A DNA stretch of 41,546 bases from Flavobacteriaceae bacterium (GCA_002862645.1 PKDQ01000031.1:1-41546); one strand, 5' to 3'. Positions 27,887 to 36,342 are shown, counted from the first letter of the stretch. Notes: a model not told the origin generated them from the sequence alone. Translations and numbers: made by a program.

Positions 27887-28989
27887 AGTACTACATCATT
27901 GCCGGGGAAGCATCTGGAGATTTACACGCTGCCAACCTTATAAAATCGCTCAAAAAAGAAGATGCAAATACTAGCATTCGTGCTTGGGGCGGAGGCCGCA
28001 TGAAAACACAAGGCGCAACCATCGTAAAACACTATCGTGACTTGGCTTTTATGGGGTTTTGGGAAGTCGCCAAAAACCTCCGTACTATCTTCAAAAACAT
28101 ACGCTTTTGCAAAGAGGATATTTTGGCATTTCAACCAGATGCAGTTATCCTTATTGACTATCCTGGGTTTAACCTCCGCATTGCCAAATGGGCAAAAGCC
28201 CAAAAAATCCCTGTTCACTATTATATCAGCCCACAAGTTTGGGCATGGAAAGAAAACAGAGTAGCGCTTATGAAAAAGGTTATTGACTATTTATATGTCA
28301 TCCTCCCTTTTGAAAAGACCTTTTTTGAAAACAAACATCAACTGGCTGTTGATTTTGTAGGACATCCGCTACTGGACGAAATTGCACAATTTGACGCTGG
28401 AGATGCTGAAATTTTCAGAACAACACACAAACTCCCAAAAGACAAGCCCATTGTGGCTTTATTACCTGGTAGCAGGGCGCAAGAAGTTAGTAAAATGGTG
28501 CGCATCATGTCGGATACGGCCAAAGAATTCCCCGAGTATTGCTTTGTGATTGGAGCAGCACCACACCTAAATGAAACACTCTTCGAAAACCTAGGCTTGC
28601 ATATTGTCAAAAATGATACCTATACATTATTGTCGCACGCCCATGCCGCTTTGGTTACCAGCGGAACAGCAACCCTAGAAACAGCACTATTCGAAGTACC
28701 ACAAATTGTATGTTACAAAACCAGTGCTTTGAGTTACGCCATTGGAAAACAAGTTGTAAAACTTCCTTACATCTCACTTGTCAATTTAATTTTAAACCAA
28801 ATGGTAGTGCCCGAACGCTTACAGCGCAATTGCAATCCAAATCAGTTGTCATCTGATCTATCTGAAATTTTACATGGATCCGTAGGGACAGCTCAGCTTG
28901 AGGCCTACAAAGCACTAAAAACAAAACTAGGCGGAAGTGGCGCTAGTGACCAAACGGCCAAACTAATTTCACAACGAACACATGCGTAA
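27883..28989 (+). CDS. lpxB: Lipid-A-disaccharide synthase LpxB
   Basis: A 368-residue GT19 glycosyltransferase that joins UDP-2,3-diacylglucosamine to lipid X to form the lipid A disaccharide. The start MKYYIIAGEASGDLHAANL is the family N-terminus, which favours ATG 27883 over an in-frame ATG at 27847. Other motifs are WGGGRM, LIDYPGFNLRIAKWAK, YYISPQVWAWKENR, FVGHPL, ALLPGSRAQEV and TSGTATLETALF. It is a peripheral inner-membrane enzyme and overlaps the NlpC/P60 gene by 8 bp. Confidence 0.97.
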   Translation: MKYYIIAGEASGDLHAANLIKSLKKEDANTSIRAWGGGRMKTQGATIVKHYRDLAFMGFWEVAKNLRTIFKNIRFCKEDILAFQPDAVILIDYPGFNLRIAKWAKAQKIPVHYYISPQVWAWKENRVALMKKVIDYLYVILPFEKTFFENKHQLAVDFVGHPLLDEIAQFDAGDAEIFRTTHKLPKDKPIVALLPGSRAQEVSKMVRIMSDTAKEFPEYCFVIGAAPHLNETLFENLGLHIVKNDTYTLLSHAHAALVTSGTATLETALFEVPQIVCYKTSALSYAIGKQVVKLPYISLVNLILNQMVVPERLQRNCNPNQLSSDLSEILHGSVGTAQLEAYKALKTKLGGSGASDQTAKLISQRTHA

Positions 28990-29443
28990 GATATTCCTCT
29001 TACTGTTGGTCTTTAGTGTGGCTTCATGTGGCAGCTTTCGAAAAGGCAGTAAAATGAAACCCAGCGATAGGGTTGTGTACTACGCCAAGGGATATTTAGG
29101 TACTCCTTATGCTTTGGGTGGAAACACCAAATATGGTATTGATTGCTCCGGCCTTATTTACAATGCCTACCGCCAACAAGGAGTTAAAATACCTAGAACT
29201 GTGGATGCATTGCGAAAAAAAGGCAAGCGCATTTCTATTGACAGAGCTAAAAAAGGAGATCTTGTTTTTTTTAGGACTTCTAGAAAGCGCAAGCTTACCC
29301 ACGCGGGCATAGTGGTGGGAACGAAACGGGGAGTTCCCCAATTTATTCACGCCTCCTCTTCACAAGGTGTAATCATCTCAACACTGGATAATACTTACTG
29401 GAAAAAAAAATACGCGCAAACTCGAAGGTTGCTTAAAAAGTAG
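28982..29443 (+). CDS. NlpC/P60 (C40) cell-wall peptidase lipoprotein
   Basis: This 153-residue lipoprotein (Cys16 in VASC) has a compact NlpC/P60 domain. The catalytic Cys55 lies in GIDCSGL, His107 in THAGIV and His123 in FIHASS. It probably cuts peptide stems of peptidoglycan at the outer membrane's inner face. The mature N-terminus is basic (GSFRKGSKMK). It is coupled to lpxB. Confidence 0.9.
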   Translation: MRKIFLLLLVFSVASCGSFRKGSKMKPSDRVVYYAKGYLGTPYALGGNTKYGIDCSGLIYNAYRQQGVKIPRTVDALRKKGKRISIDRAKKGDLVFFRTSRKRKLTHAGIVVGTKRGVPQFIHASSSQGVIISTLDNTYWKKKYAQTRRLLKK

Positions 29444-29463
29444 AACACTAAATACTTTGTAAT

Positions 29464-29670
29464 ATGTTCCATTCAAGTACCCCTTTTGCCCTCATTGGAT
29501 TTGCATTTGGTTTGGAGATACTTTCACAAAAATTTTTTCAAACTAGCTTCGGATATTTATATCCAATTGGATTTGGCATAGCACTTATTATTTGTCAAAC
29601 AAGGCGTTGGCACGTTACCTTCTTGTTAAGTATGTTTTATTACTTCTTGATACTGGGAAGCAACTTTTAA
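29464..29670 (+). CDS. Short membrane ORF, possible remnant of comEC N-terminus
   Basis: A 68-residue open frame with hydrophobic segments (PFALIGFAFGLEIL, PIGFGIALIICQT and FLLSMFYYFLILG). It is too short for any full-length transporter. I recall a ComEC/Rec2 DNA-uptake gene behind the NlpC/P60 gene in related genomes, and this piece loosely resembles that protein's first membrane helices. It could be a decayed comEC or simply a short membrane peptide. Coding status is unproven. Confidence 0.35.
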   Translation: MFHSSTPFALIGFAFGLEILSQKFFQTSFGYLYPIGFGIALIICQTRRWHVTFLLSMFYYFLILGSNF

Positions 29671-29712
29671 AGCCAAAAAAATCGCCTTTCACAACACTGT
29701 ATCGGAATGCAT

Positions 29713-30261
29713 CTATCCCCTAAATTGATTTTTAAAGGATTTGATATAGGCCGTGAAGTCGTCGGCGTTCTTAAAGTCTACATAATCCTGTTGATATATC
29801 AGTTTGAGGTAGATTTCTATTTGTTTTGAGTTTATATAACCAACTACAGGGGTGACATAGTTCCCGTCTTTATCGAAAAAAACAAGCGTAGGGTAACCAG
29901 AAACGCCCAAGTATCGAGTGAGGCTATGTGCGCTGTTGCGACTCTTGGCCCGCTGGGGGTCATAATCTGGGTTGTCATAGACTTTGCCTTGGAAGCGTAC
30001 AACTTCATTGCCTTCAGCATTAAATTTTACGGGATAAAAGTTGGCGTTTAGGTATTCGCTAACGTCTTTATTAGCGAAGGTGATTTTATCCAACAACTTA
30101 CAAGGGCCACACCAAACGGTATAGGTGTCAACCATAATAGGTTTTGGGTCTGCTTTCTGAGCTTCAAAAGCTTCTTCAAAAGTATACCAATTGACTTGGG
30201 CGGTTACACCAAATGAATGCATCAAAAGAACTAGGGCAATACTATTTTTAATCAATTCCAT
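29713..30261 (-). CDS. Exported thioredoxin-fold protein (CGPC)
   Basis: A 182-residue protein with a signal peptide (ends GVTAQ, about residue 22) and one thioredoxin domain: MVDTYTVWCGPCK with Cys51 and Cys54, then a long insert, and the cis-Pro loop GYPTLVFF. The insert NPDYDPQRAKSRNSAHSL is larger than in cytoplasmic thioredoxin. It likely acts as a periplasmic thiol reductant or oxidase. The start overlaps the peptide-transporter 3' end by 14 bp, so the two are co-transcribed. Confidence 0.85.
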   Translation of the reverse strand: MELIKNSIALVLLMHSFGVTAQVNWYTFEEAFEAQKADPKPIMVDTYTVWCGPCKLLDKITFANKDVSEYLNANFYPVKFNAEGNEVVRFQGKVYDNPDYDPQRAKSRNSAHSLTRYLGVSGYPTLVFFDKDGNYVTPVVGYINSKQIEIYLKLIYQQDYVDFKNADDFTAYIKSFKNQFRG

Positions 30262-31804
30262 GCATTTTTTTAATTAGAATAGGTTTTAAAACTATCATCA
30301 AAATTCCTGCCAAAACAGGGATCACAAAGAAAATTAGGAAAAAATTCGACAGGCCATAAGCTTCGGAAATTTTATCGATATAGCTTCCCGTTTTTCCTCC
30401 CAAATAATTTGCAACAGCACTACAAACAAACCAGAAGCCAAACATAAGACCAACTAGCTTTATTGGTGCCAACTTACTCACGTAAGACAAGCCTACGGGT
30501 GAAATACACAGTTCTCCCATGGTGTGGAATAAGTACGCCAAAATGAGCCAAACAATGCTAACACTGGCTTGCTCTGCACCCAACGGAATACCCCAAGCAC
30601 CAAAAGCCAAGAAAGCAAACCCCGCTCCTAAGAGAATAAGGCCAATAGCAAATTTCACGGGTCCGCTAGGGTTGTATTTAGAAGACCATATTTTGGAAAA
30701 CAATGGTGCCAATAAAATAATATAAAGTGAATTTAATACGGAAAACCAAGAGGCGGGTATTTCAGTAGCTGTTTCTGAAAACTCACGTACAATCATCCAA
30801 ATAACAATACCCCAAATAATCGCAAAGCTTGCGCCCAAGAATAAATTAGACAGCATAAAGCTGCTGAGCATTTTACTAAACAAACCATAAAGTACTACTG
30901 TCAAAACAATCATGGGCACTAGGGTAATAATGGTATTGACTAGATTGAAAATATTGGAAGCATCACCAACCAGGGTTCGTTGGGTAAAATCTTTTGCAAA
31001 TATGGTCATGGATCCGCCAGCTTGTTCAAATGCCCACCAGAAAAAGATCGTGAATATTGAAAAGACAACAATCACTATCAAGCGGTCTATCTCAACATTT
31101 GTAAAGCCGCTCTTTGCGTTTAGGTCTTTATTGGTTGGTTGTACTTCCGCCAGCTTTTTAGGGGATAATCCAATATTGCCAAATATTTTTTGGGCAAACC
31201 AAAACTGCAACATGCCAAAAAACATAAAAATACCTGCCAAACCAAAACCGAGATGCCAGCCGACTTTTTCGCCTATATAGCCGCAGAGTAATATTCCCAA
31301 GAAGGCGCCGGCATTAATTCCCATATAAAAGATGGTATAGCCACCGTCTTTGCGTTTGTCGCCATCTTTATATAATTGCCCAACGATGGAAGAAATATTG
31401 GGTTTGAAAAAACCATTTCCGATGATCAGCAAAACTAATCCAAGGTAGAAAAAGGTATTCGTAAAGGTTTCCAATGCCATGGAGGCATGCCCTAAGGTCA
31501 TAATCAAAGCCCCCATAACCGTTGCATTTCGATAGCCCAGATATTTATCGGCGAGGAATCCGCCTAAGATAGGTGTAAGATATACCAATCCTGTGTATAG
31601 CCCATAAAGCTGCAAGGCATCTTCGTTAGACCACGCCCAGCCGTCATTCATGATGGAGGATGTGAGAAACAACACCAAGATGGCACGCATACCGTAGTAA
31701 CTAAAACGCTCCCACATCTCGGTAAAAAATAAAACAAATAACCCAACAGGGTGATTTAAAATGGTCTTTTGGTTAAGGGCGGAACCGCCAAATTGTGCTG
31801 CCAT
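30248..31804 (-). CDS. Proton-dependent oligopeptide (POT/PTR2) transporter
   Basis: This 518-residue major-facilitator protein imports di- and tripeptides with protons. The POT signature ExxER is Glu29 to Arg33 (EMWERFSYYGMR), followed by GLYTGLVYLTPILGGFLADKYLG and GNGFFKPNISSIVGQLY. About 14 membrane helices are expected. Transcription is divergent from the HMG-CoA reductase gene across 76 bp; TATATTAG on the minus strand near 31825-31832 is a one-mismatch -7 box. Confidence 0.95.
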   Translation of the reverse strand: MAAQFGGSALNQKTILNHPVGLFVLFFTEMWERFSYYGMRAILVLFLTSSIMNDGWAWSNEDALQLYGLYTGLVYLTPILGGFLADKYLGYRNATVMGALIMTLGHASMALETFTNTFFYLGLVLLIIGNGFFKPNISSIVGQLYKDGDKRKDGGYTIFYMGINAGAFLGILLCGYIGEKVGWHLGFGLAGIFMFFGMLQFWFAQKIFGNIGLSPKKLAEVQPTNKDLNAKSGFTNVEIDRLIVIVVFSIFTIFFWWAFEQAGGSMTIFAKDFTQRTLVGDASNIFNLVNTIITLVPMIVLTVVLYGLFSKMLSSFMLSNLFLGASFAIIWGIVIWMIVREFSETATEIPASWFSVLNSLYIILLAPLFSKIWSSKYNPSGPVKFAIGLILLGAGFAFLAFGAWGIPLGAEQASVSIVWLILAYLFHTMGELCISPVGLSYVSKLAPIKLVGLMFGFWFVCSAVANYLGGKTGSYIDKISEAYGLSNFFLIFFVIPVLAGILMIVLKPILIKKMHGID

Positions 31805-31868
31805 AAACTAAGTTGCTAATAAGCTAATATAGGTTTTTTATATAAAGTTACACTTTCCCCAACAGTCG

Positions 31869-31876
31869 TATCTTTG
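31869..31876 (+). promoter_or_regulatory. Putative -7 promoter element of the HMG-CoA reductase gene
   Basis: TATCTTTG fits TAnnTTTG exactly and ends only 4 nt before the ATG at 31881, so the transcript would start at or very near the start codon. A TTA lies about 18 nt upstream as a weak -33. Confidence 0.5.
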
Positions 31877-31880
31877 CAAT

Positions 31881-33212
31881 ATGACAAATGGCAAAGGACA
31901 AGTTACATTCGTTTCAGGATTTTCCAAAAAAACCAAGGCTGAAAAACTAGATTGGATTAGTCAACAGTTTCACAATCCCAGTCAGGCATTGGAAGTACTG
32001 CACAAATACAACCATAATGACCAGGCATTGCAAACGCTCCACGATGAGTTTATTGAAAACGCTTTAACCAATTTTTATATGCCATTGGGAGTAGCGCCAA
32101 ACTTTATCATAAACGGAAAAACACTTACCATACCCATGGCTATTGAAGAAAGTTCAGTAGTCGCAGCAGCATCGAACGCTGCTAAGTTTTGGAGTACCAA
32201 AGGGGGGTTTAACGCAACTATAATAGGCACCGAAAAAGTTGGACACGTACATTTTATGTATCATGGGGACACCCAAAAACTTAACATATTTTTTGAGCAG
32301 TGTCGGGCTGTCCTTTTGGCTTCAACAGATGAGATCACACGCAATATGCGTAGTCGAGGTGGGGGAATTACAGCACTTAGCTTAGTTAACAAAAGTGATG
32401 CAATACCAGATTATTACCAGCTAGATGTACGTTTTGAAACCCAAGATGCAATGGGAGCAAACTTCATCAATTCTTGTTTAGAGCAATTGGGTACCACATT
32501 GAAGGCATTGGCGGCAAAACACGCTGATTTTTCTGAGAAAGAAAAAGCCATTGAGGTAGTCATGAGCATATTGTCAAACTATGTGCCCAACTGTATGGTT
32601 GAGGCAGTTGTTAGCTGTCCTGTGAATGAACTATTAGCAAATCCCAAAGACAGTAGTCTTTTTGCCGATAAGTTTGTACAAGCGGTAAATATAGCAGCAG
32701 TTGAACCCTTCCGAGCAGTGACCCACAACAAAGGAATCATGAATGGTATAGACGCCGTTATTATGGCTAGTGGAAATGACTTGAGGGCAGTGTCCGCAGG
32801 CATACACGCCCATGCAGCTGCAAGTGGTCAGTACCAAAGTATTTCTAAGGCTGAAATTAAAGATGGGGTTTTTAAATTTTCACTTAGTGTTCCGTTGGCT
32901 TTAGGTACTGTTGGCGGGTTAACCAAACTTCATCCCTTGGTGTGTTGGTGTCATGAACTCATGGGAACACCCAATGCACAAGAACTCATGCAAATCGTAG
33001 CTGTTGCAGGTTTGGCACAGAACTTTGCAGCTGTAAAAAGCTTGGTTACTACTGGCATCCAACAAGGGCATATGAAAATGCATCTCTTAAATATCCTCAA
33101 TCAGCACCAAGCAACGGAAGTAGAAAAAAAATCTGCAATAGCACACTTTAAAGACTGTAACGTTTCGCACCATACAGTTGCTGACTTTCTTGCAAAACTC
33201 CGCAGCGTATGA
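31881..33212 (+). CDS. Hydroxymethylglutaryl-CoA reductase (class II type)
   Basis: A 443-residue HMG-CoA reductase that makes mevalonate from HMG-CoA. Catalytic residues are visible: Glu in PMAIEESSVVAAAS (89/90), Lys284 in THNKGIMNG, Asp300 in GNDLRAV and His397 in QQGHMKMH. The length and the lack of membrane segments indicate the soluble bacterial class II form, which in Bacteroidota works in the biosynthetic mevalonate pathway. It overlaps the GHMP kinase gene by 4 bp. Confidence 0.95.
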   Translation: MTNGKGQVTFVSGFSKKTKAEKLDWISQQFHNPSQALEVLHKYNHNDQALQTLHDEFIENALTNFYMPLGVAPNFIINGKTLTIPMAIEESSVVAAASNAAKFWSTKGGFNATIIGTEKVGHVHFMYHGDTQKLNIFFEQCRAVLLASTDEITRNMRSRGGGITALSLVNKSDAIPDYYQLDVRFETQDAMGANFINSCLEQLGTTLKALAAKHADFSEKEKAIEVVMSILSNYVPNCMVEAVVSCPVNELLANPKDSSLFADKFVQAVNIAAVEPFRAVTHNKGIMNGIDAVIMASGNDLRAVSAGIHAHAAASGQYQSISKAEIKDGVFKFSLSVPLALGTVGGLTKLHPLVCWCHELMGTPNAQELMQIVAVAGLAQNFAAVKSLVTTGIQQGHMKMHLLNILNQHQATEVEKKSAIAHFKDCNVSHHTVADFLAKLRSV

Positions 33213-34111
33213 AGTTTTATGCCAAAGGAAAAATATTACTAACTGCTGAATATGCCGTGTTGGGTGGAGCAAAAGCCCTTGCCCTTCCTACTAAGCTTGG
33301 ACAATCTTTAGAAGTCATTAAAACCTCCACAGGTAAAATTGAATGGAAAAGCATAGATGTTAATGGAAAAGTATGGTATGAAAATATCTTTAATAAAACC
33401 ACCTTCAGCGCATATATACAGAACGATGTAATTGGACGGCGATTACAAAAACTCTTTCAAACAATCAGTACGGAAAACACAAGGCTATTTTCAGAAATTA
33501 ATGGTCTGATGTTTGTGAGTGAGCTTGAGTTTGAACGCGACTGGGGGCTCGGGAGTTCTTCAACTCTAGTTTCACTATTGGCCCAGTGGTCAAAAGTAAA
33601 TCCTTATGTACTACTTCAAAACATATTTGGCGGGAGTGGTTATGATATTGCTTGTGCAACGGCAGAAGGTGCTCTTTTGTATGAACGTACAAATGGGATT
33701 CATCCAAATGTTACTCCGGTTGATTTCAACCCATCGTTCAAAGACCAATTGTTTTTTATACATCTAAATAAAAAAAAGGACAGTCAGCAGGCAGTTGCTG
33801 CGTTTGATAGCAATGTACTTAAACCTAATAAAATAGAAACCGTTAATAAACTCACTAGAACCTTTTTAGCAAATTTAACACTTGATCACTTTAAAGAACA
33901 AGTGGTTAGGCACGAGAGGTTTATTGGCGCTTTGATTAACACTATACCCATTCAAAAAAGATTGTTTGATGATTACCCTGGTGCTATCAAGAGTTTAGGT
34001 GCTTGGGGGGGTGATTTCATTTTGGCTTGCGGGGCTGCGGATACAGCAGATTACTTTGCAATCAAAGGTTATAAAACTTGTTTAACTTACCAATCCTTGA
34101 TAGATATCTAA
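33209..34111 (+). CDS. GYDIA-family GHMP kinase (probable mevalonate-pathway kinase)
   Basis: This 300-residue GHMP-superfamily kinase has the N-terminal KGKILLTAEYAVLGGAKALALP, the ATP loop DWGLGSSSTL (GLGSSS at 113-118), the family-naming GGSGYDIA (141-148) and a C-terminal glycine-rich GAWGGDFILACG. Coupling to HMG-CoA reductase points to mevalonate or phosphomevalonate as substrate; which one cannot be read from sequence. Its stop overlaps the 3' end of the convergent histidine-kinase pseudogene. Confidence 0.88.
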   Translation: MKFYAKGKILLTAEYAVLGGAKALALPTKLGQSLEVIKTSTGKIEWKSIDVNGKVWYENIFNKTTFSAYIQNDVIGRRLQKLFQTISTENTRLFSEINGLMFVSELEFERDWGLGSSSTLVSLLAQWSKVNPYVLLQNIFGGSGYDIACATAEGALLYERTNGIHPNVTPVDFNPSFKDQLFFIHLNKKKDSQQAVAAFDSNVLKPNKIETVNKLTRTFLANLTLDHFKEQVVRHERFIGALINTIPIQKRLFDDYPGAIKSLGAWGGDFILACGAADTADYFAIKGYKTCLTYQSLIDI

Positions 34112-34715
34112 ATACGTGTTTTCAATTCAATCAGAACCTTTATAGTAACTTTTTTTTCCACATACAGCTCCATCATCATCAAACAAGTCCTCAATACTGA
34201 ATGCTAGTTTTTGTTTATTGTAGTAATTAAAAATATCAATCCTTTCCAGCATAAATTGTTTGTAAGAAGGTTTGTATTTGGTGTGTTTTTTCTTTTGCGC
34301 AGCTTATGCTTCACGACCAATACAATTATCTGTAATCCAGATATAAAAATATTCTATCTTGAACTGCAAATTCAATTTCTATTTTACCCATGTCTTGTTT
34401 TGGTAATATACCATGAACAATGGTATTTTCTAAAATGGGCTCTATCATAATTCAAGGCAGATAAACCTCCTTTTAATTAATTTTTGGGTCAAAGTGTATT
34501 TCCAAATCAATTTGTTCGTAAATTATATGGCCTTGTTGTTTAACATGCTTGGTGATATATTTTATTTGATCTACTACAGAAATCTCAACTGCAATGGTAA
34601 TATATACATGGCCTCGTGGAAAAGTTTAGAAAAGCGGATATGTATGAGTTAAACTCTTTTTACCCACTAATACCATAGCACTTTGCATACCATTCAAAGC
34701 ATTAAAAATAATGCT
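34108..34715 (-). pseudogene. Decayed LytS/YehU-type sensor histidine kinase
   Basis: Reading the minus strand across frames recovers the core of a His_kinase/HATPase protein. IIFNALNGMQSAMVLVGKKS (from 34712) is the H-box region of the NPHFIFNAL type. VVDQIKYITKHV, YEQIDLEIHFDPKIN and then, interrupted by stops, KEVYLP and IMIEPILENTIVHGILPKQD form the N-box (ATG at 34446-34448). ITDNCIGREA is the G1 box. KPSYKQFMLERIDIFNYYNK and GKKVTIKVLIELKTRI form the tail, ending at TAG 34108-34110. At least four in-frame stops (PLF-stop, PKIN-stop, YLP-stop, GREA-stop) and about three frame changes break it, and the sensor N-terminus is gone. It lies in the 776-bp gap after the GHMP kinase. Confidence 0.8.
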
Positions 34716-34739
34716 GTAAAAAAAGGAGGAATGCTAGTT

Positions 34740-34755
34740 TGGCACGGTTCGTGAT
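34740..34755 (+). promoter_or_regulatory. Possible sigma-54-like promoter in the gap before the MscS gene
   Basis: TGGCACGGTTCGTGAT matches the -24 half of the sigma-54 consensus fully (TGGCACG), and TG-A at the -12 position has A instead of C. Transcription would start near 34766 and run to the hairpin at 34806-34834. Confidence 0.3.
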
Positions 34756-34765
34756 TAAATATAAA

Positions 34766-34835
34766 TGTAATGTCGTAACATTTTTTATTGGTTATTGTTT
34801 TGACTCCCGCACTTTTCGAAGTGCGGGTTTTTTTG
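34766..34835 (+). ncRNA. Candidate small RNA (about 70 nt)
   Basis: This interval is bounded by the sigma-54-like site and a strong intrinsic terminator and contains no open frame. A small hairpin (AAATGT paired with ACATTT, about 34763-34785) precedes the terminator stem. The terminator is too far from the GHMP kinase, and on the wrong side of the decayed minus-strand gene, to serve either. A short non-coding transcript is the simplest reading, but this is inference. Confidence 0.3.
34806..34834 (+). terminator. Strong rho-independent terminator in the intergenic region
   Basis: A perfect 9-bp stem (CCCGCACTT and AAGTGCGGG) with a TTCG tetraloop is followed by seven T residues. It lies 54 bp before the MscS ATG and over 690 bp after the GHMP kinase stop. 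Confidence 0.85.
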
Positions 34836-34887
34836 TTAGATTATTAAATATAACTTTTGTTTATGAATTTATCTATAATTTAGCATA

Positions 34888-36117
34888 ATGCATTCATTAT
34901 ACAATTTTCTTAAAGTTAACAATTGGCCAGAAATATGGGCTTGGTGGGCTGATTTTACAGCTACGACATTAGTTCTTCTTTTTATTTCGTGGGTATTACG
35001 CATTATTTCGCGTTTTATTCTTATTAATTCTTCTCATAGGATATCAGCTGCTACAAAAACAACTATTGATGATGCGCTTATCGATCATAAGTTACCCAAA
35101 AACGTTTCGCGCTTCATACCGTACTTCTTCCTCCACGCTACCATACCGTTCTGGAGTAATGGAAATGAAACAGTTCGCACATGGATTACAGCTATTGTTG
35201 ACGTCTATGCAGTACTGATTGCTGTACTTATCATAAGAAGTCTTTTGGGAGCTTTTAGACAACAGTTACAAAAGCAAAAACAATTTAAAGACAAGCCCAT
35301 CGATAGCTACATTCAAGTCATTATGATTTTCTTGTGGAGCATCGGTATCTTGCTGGCACTTTCTATACTTTCGGGCAAAGAGCTAGTGTATTTCTTCACA
35401 GGATTAGGGGCTATTTCGGCAGTTATTCTATTAGTTTTCAAGGATACTATTTTAGGCTTTGTTGCCAGTATTCAGATTAGTGCAAATGACTTGGTACGTA
35501 TTGGAGATTGGATTACGATGGCATCTTACGGGGCAGATGGAGACGTAATTGAAATCAATCTTTCTACCGTTAAAGTACGGAATTTTGACAACACCATTAC
35601 CACAGTACCCACCTATAAACTTTTGTCAAGTTCCGTAAAAAATTGGCGCGGAATGAGCGAATCGGATGGACGTCGTATAAAACGCCCCATATTTATAAGA
35701 TCCTCCACTGTTCGATTTTTAAATACTAAAGAGTTGGAAAGTGTTTCTCAGCTAGATCATTTTAAAAATTTTGTTGAAAGTAAAAAAAATGAAATTGAAG
35801 CCCATAACAAAGCGACTGAAGCAAATACTTCAATTCCGCTAAACGGAAGAAACCTAACCAATTTAGGTCTATTCAGGTCCTATATTCAAACATATTTGTC
35901 TCAACATCCCAATATTAATCAAAAGCTCACGGTAATGTGTCGCCAGTTAGCACCGACCCCACACGGAATACCACTGGAGGTTTATGCCTTTACATATGAT
36001 AAAGTGTGGAAAAACCACGAGGGTATATCGGCGGATATTTTTGACCATATTTTGGCCTCCGCATCTTTTTTTCAACTCAAGGTATTTGAGTTTGAACAGA
36101 TAGCAGCTATTAAATAG
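34888..36117 (+). CDS. MscS-family mechanosensitive channel (YbdG-like)
   Basis: A 409-residue membrane protein with an N-terminal set of helices (about 22-43, 72-90, 104-124, 140-160 and 165-190) and the MscS core: ILLALSILSGKELVYFFTGLGAISAVILLVFKDTILGFVASIQISANDLVRIGDWI, followed by the beta domain with GDVIEINLSTVKVRNFDNTITTVPTYKL. Size and the long cytoplasmic tail resemble E. coli YbdG, a miniconductance channel for mild osmotic down-shock. No exact TAnnTTTG box precedes it. It converges on the tRNA-Asp unit. Confidence 0.9.
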   Translation: MHSLYNFLKVNNWPEIWAWWADFTATTLVLLFISWVLRIISRFILINSSHRISAATKTTIDDALIDHKLPKNVSRFIPYFFLHATIPFWSNGNETVRTWITAIVDVYAVLIAVLIIRSLLGAFRQQLQKQKQFKDKPIDSYIQVIMIFLWSIGILLALSILSGKELVYFFTGLGAISAVILLVFKDTILGFVASIQISANDLVRIGDWITMASYGADGDVIEINLSTVKVRNFDNTITTVPTYKLLSSSVKNWRGMSESDGRRIKRPIFIRSSTVRFLNTKELESVSQLDHFKNFVESKKNEIEAHNKATEANTSIPLNGRNLTNLGLFRSYIQTYLSQHPNINQKLTVMCRQLAPTPHGIPLEVYAFTYDKVWKNHEGISADIFDHILASASFFQLKVFEFEQIAAIK

Positions 36118-36143
36118 TTTTCACAAGAATACCTAAAACAAAA

Positions 36144-36167
36144 AAGCCCTCCAATAAAGGAAAGCTT
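36144..36167 (-). terminator. Terminator of the tRNA-Asp transcript
   Basis: On the minus strand AAGCTTTCC pairs with GGAGGGCTT (two G-T wobbles), with a 6-nt loop and a following T-run. It lies about 84 bp beyond the tRNA 3' end. Confidence 0.65.
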
Positions 36168-36250
36168 CTCATGGGTTCATCTACGAACCTCTTGCAAACA
36201 CTGTTTGCAAGCAACACAACGCATTTAATATCTAAAGCATTTAAGCTTTG
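36168..36250 (-). ncRNA. Structured 3' trailer of tRNA-Asp, possible small RNA
   Basis: Between the tRNA 3' end and the terminator lie two further hairpins: a 9-bp stem (CTTGCAAAC and GTTTGCAAG, 36191-36211) and a 5-bp stem (GGTTC and GAACC, 36174-36189). There is no open frame. With the tRNA promoter at 36343-36371, the primary transcript would be about 190 nt, so a trailer of about 100 nt is released on processing. It may be inert or act as a small RNA. Confidence 0.35.
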
Positions 36251-36324
36251 CGGTCTGGACGGGACTCGAACCCGCGACCCCATGCGTGACAGGCATGTAT
36301 TCTAACCAGCTGAACTACCAGACC
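36251..36324 (-). tRNA. tRNA-Asp (GTC)
   Basis: A 74-nt cloverleaf on the minus strand: acceptor GGTCTGG pairs with CCAGACC and the discriminator is G. D-arm AGTTCAGCTGGTTAGA, anticodon loop CCTGTCACG with anticodon GTC, and T-loop GGGTTCGAGTCCC. CCA is not encoded. It is monocistronic with its own promoter. Confidence 0.97.
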
Positions 36325-36342
36325 ATTTGAATTAGGTGCCTG

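Noticed and set aside
34211-34450. A 79-residue plus-strand hydrophobic ORF
   Set aside because: It is antisense to the histidine-kinase pseudogene and has no recognisable domain.
34845-34887. Exact TAnnTTTG promoter for the MscS gene
   Set aside because: Only near matches are present (TAACTTTTG has one base too many, TAATTTAG has one mismatch), so no promoter was called.
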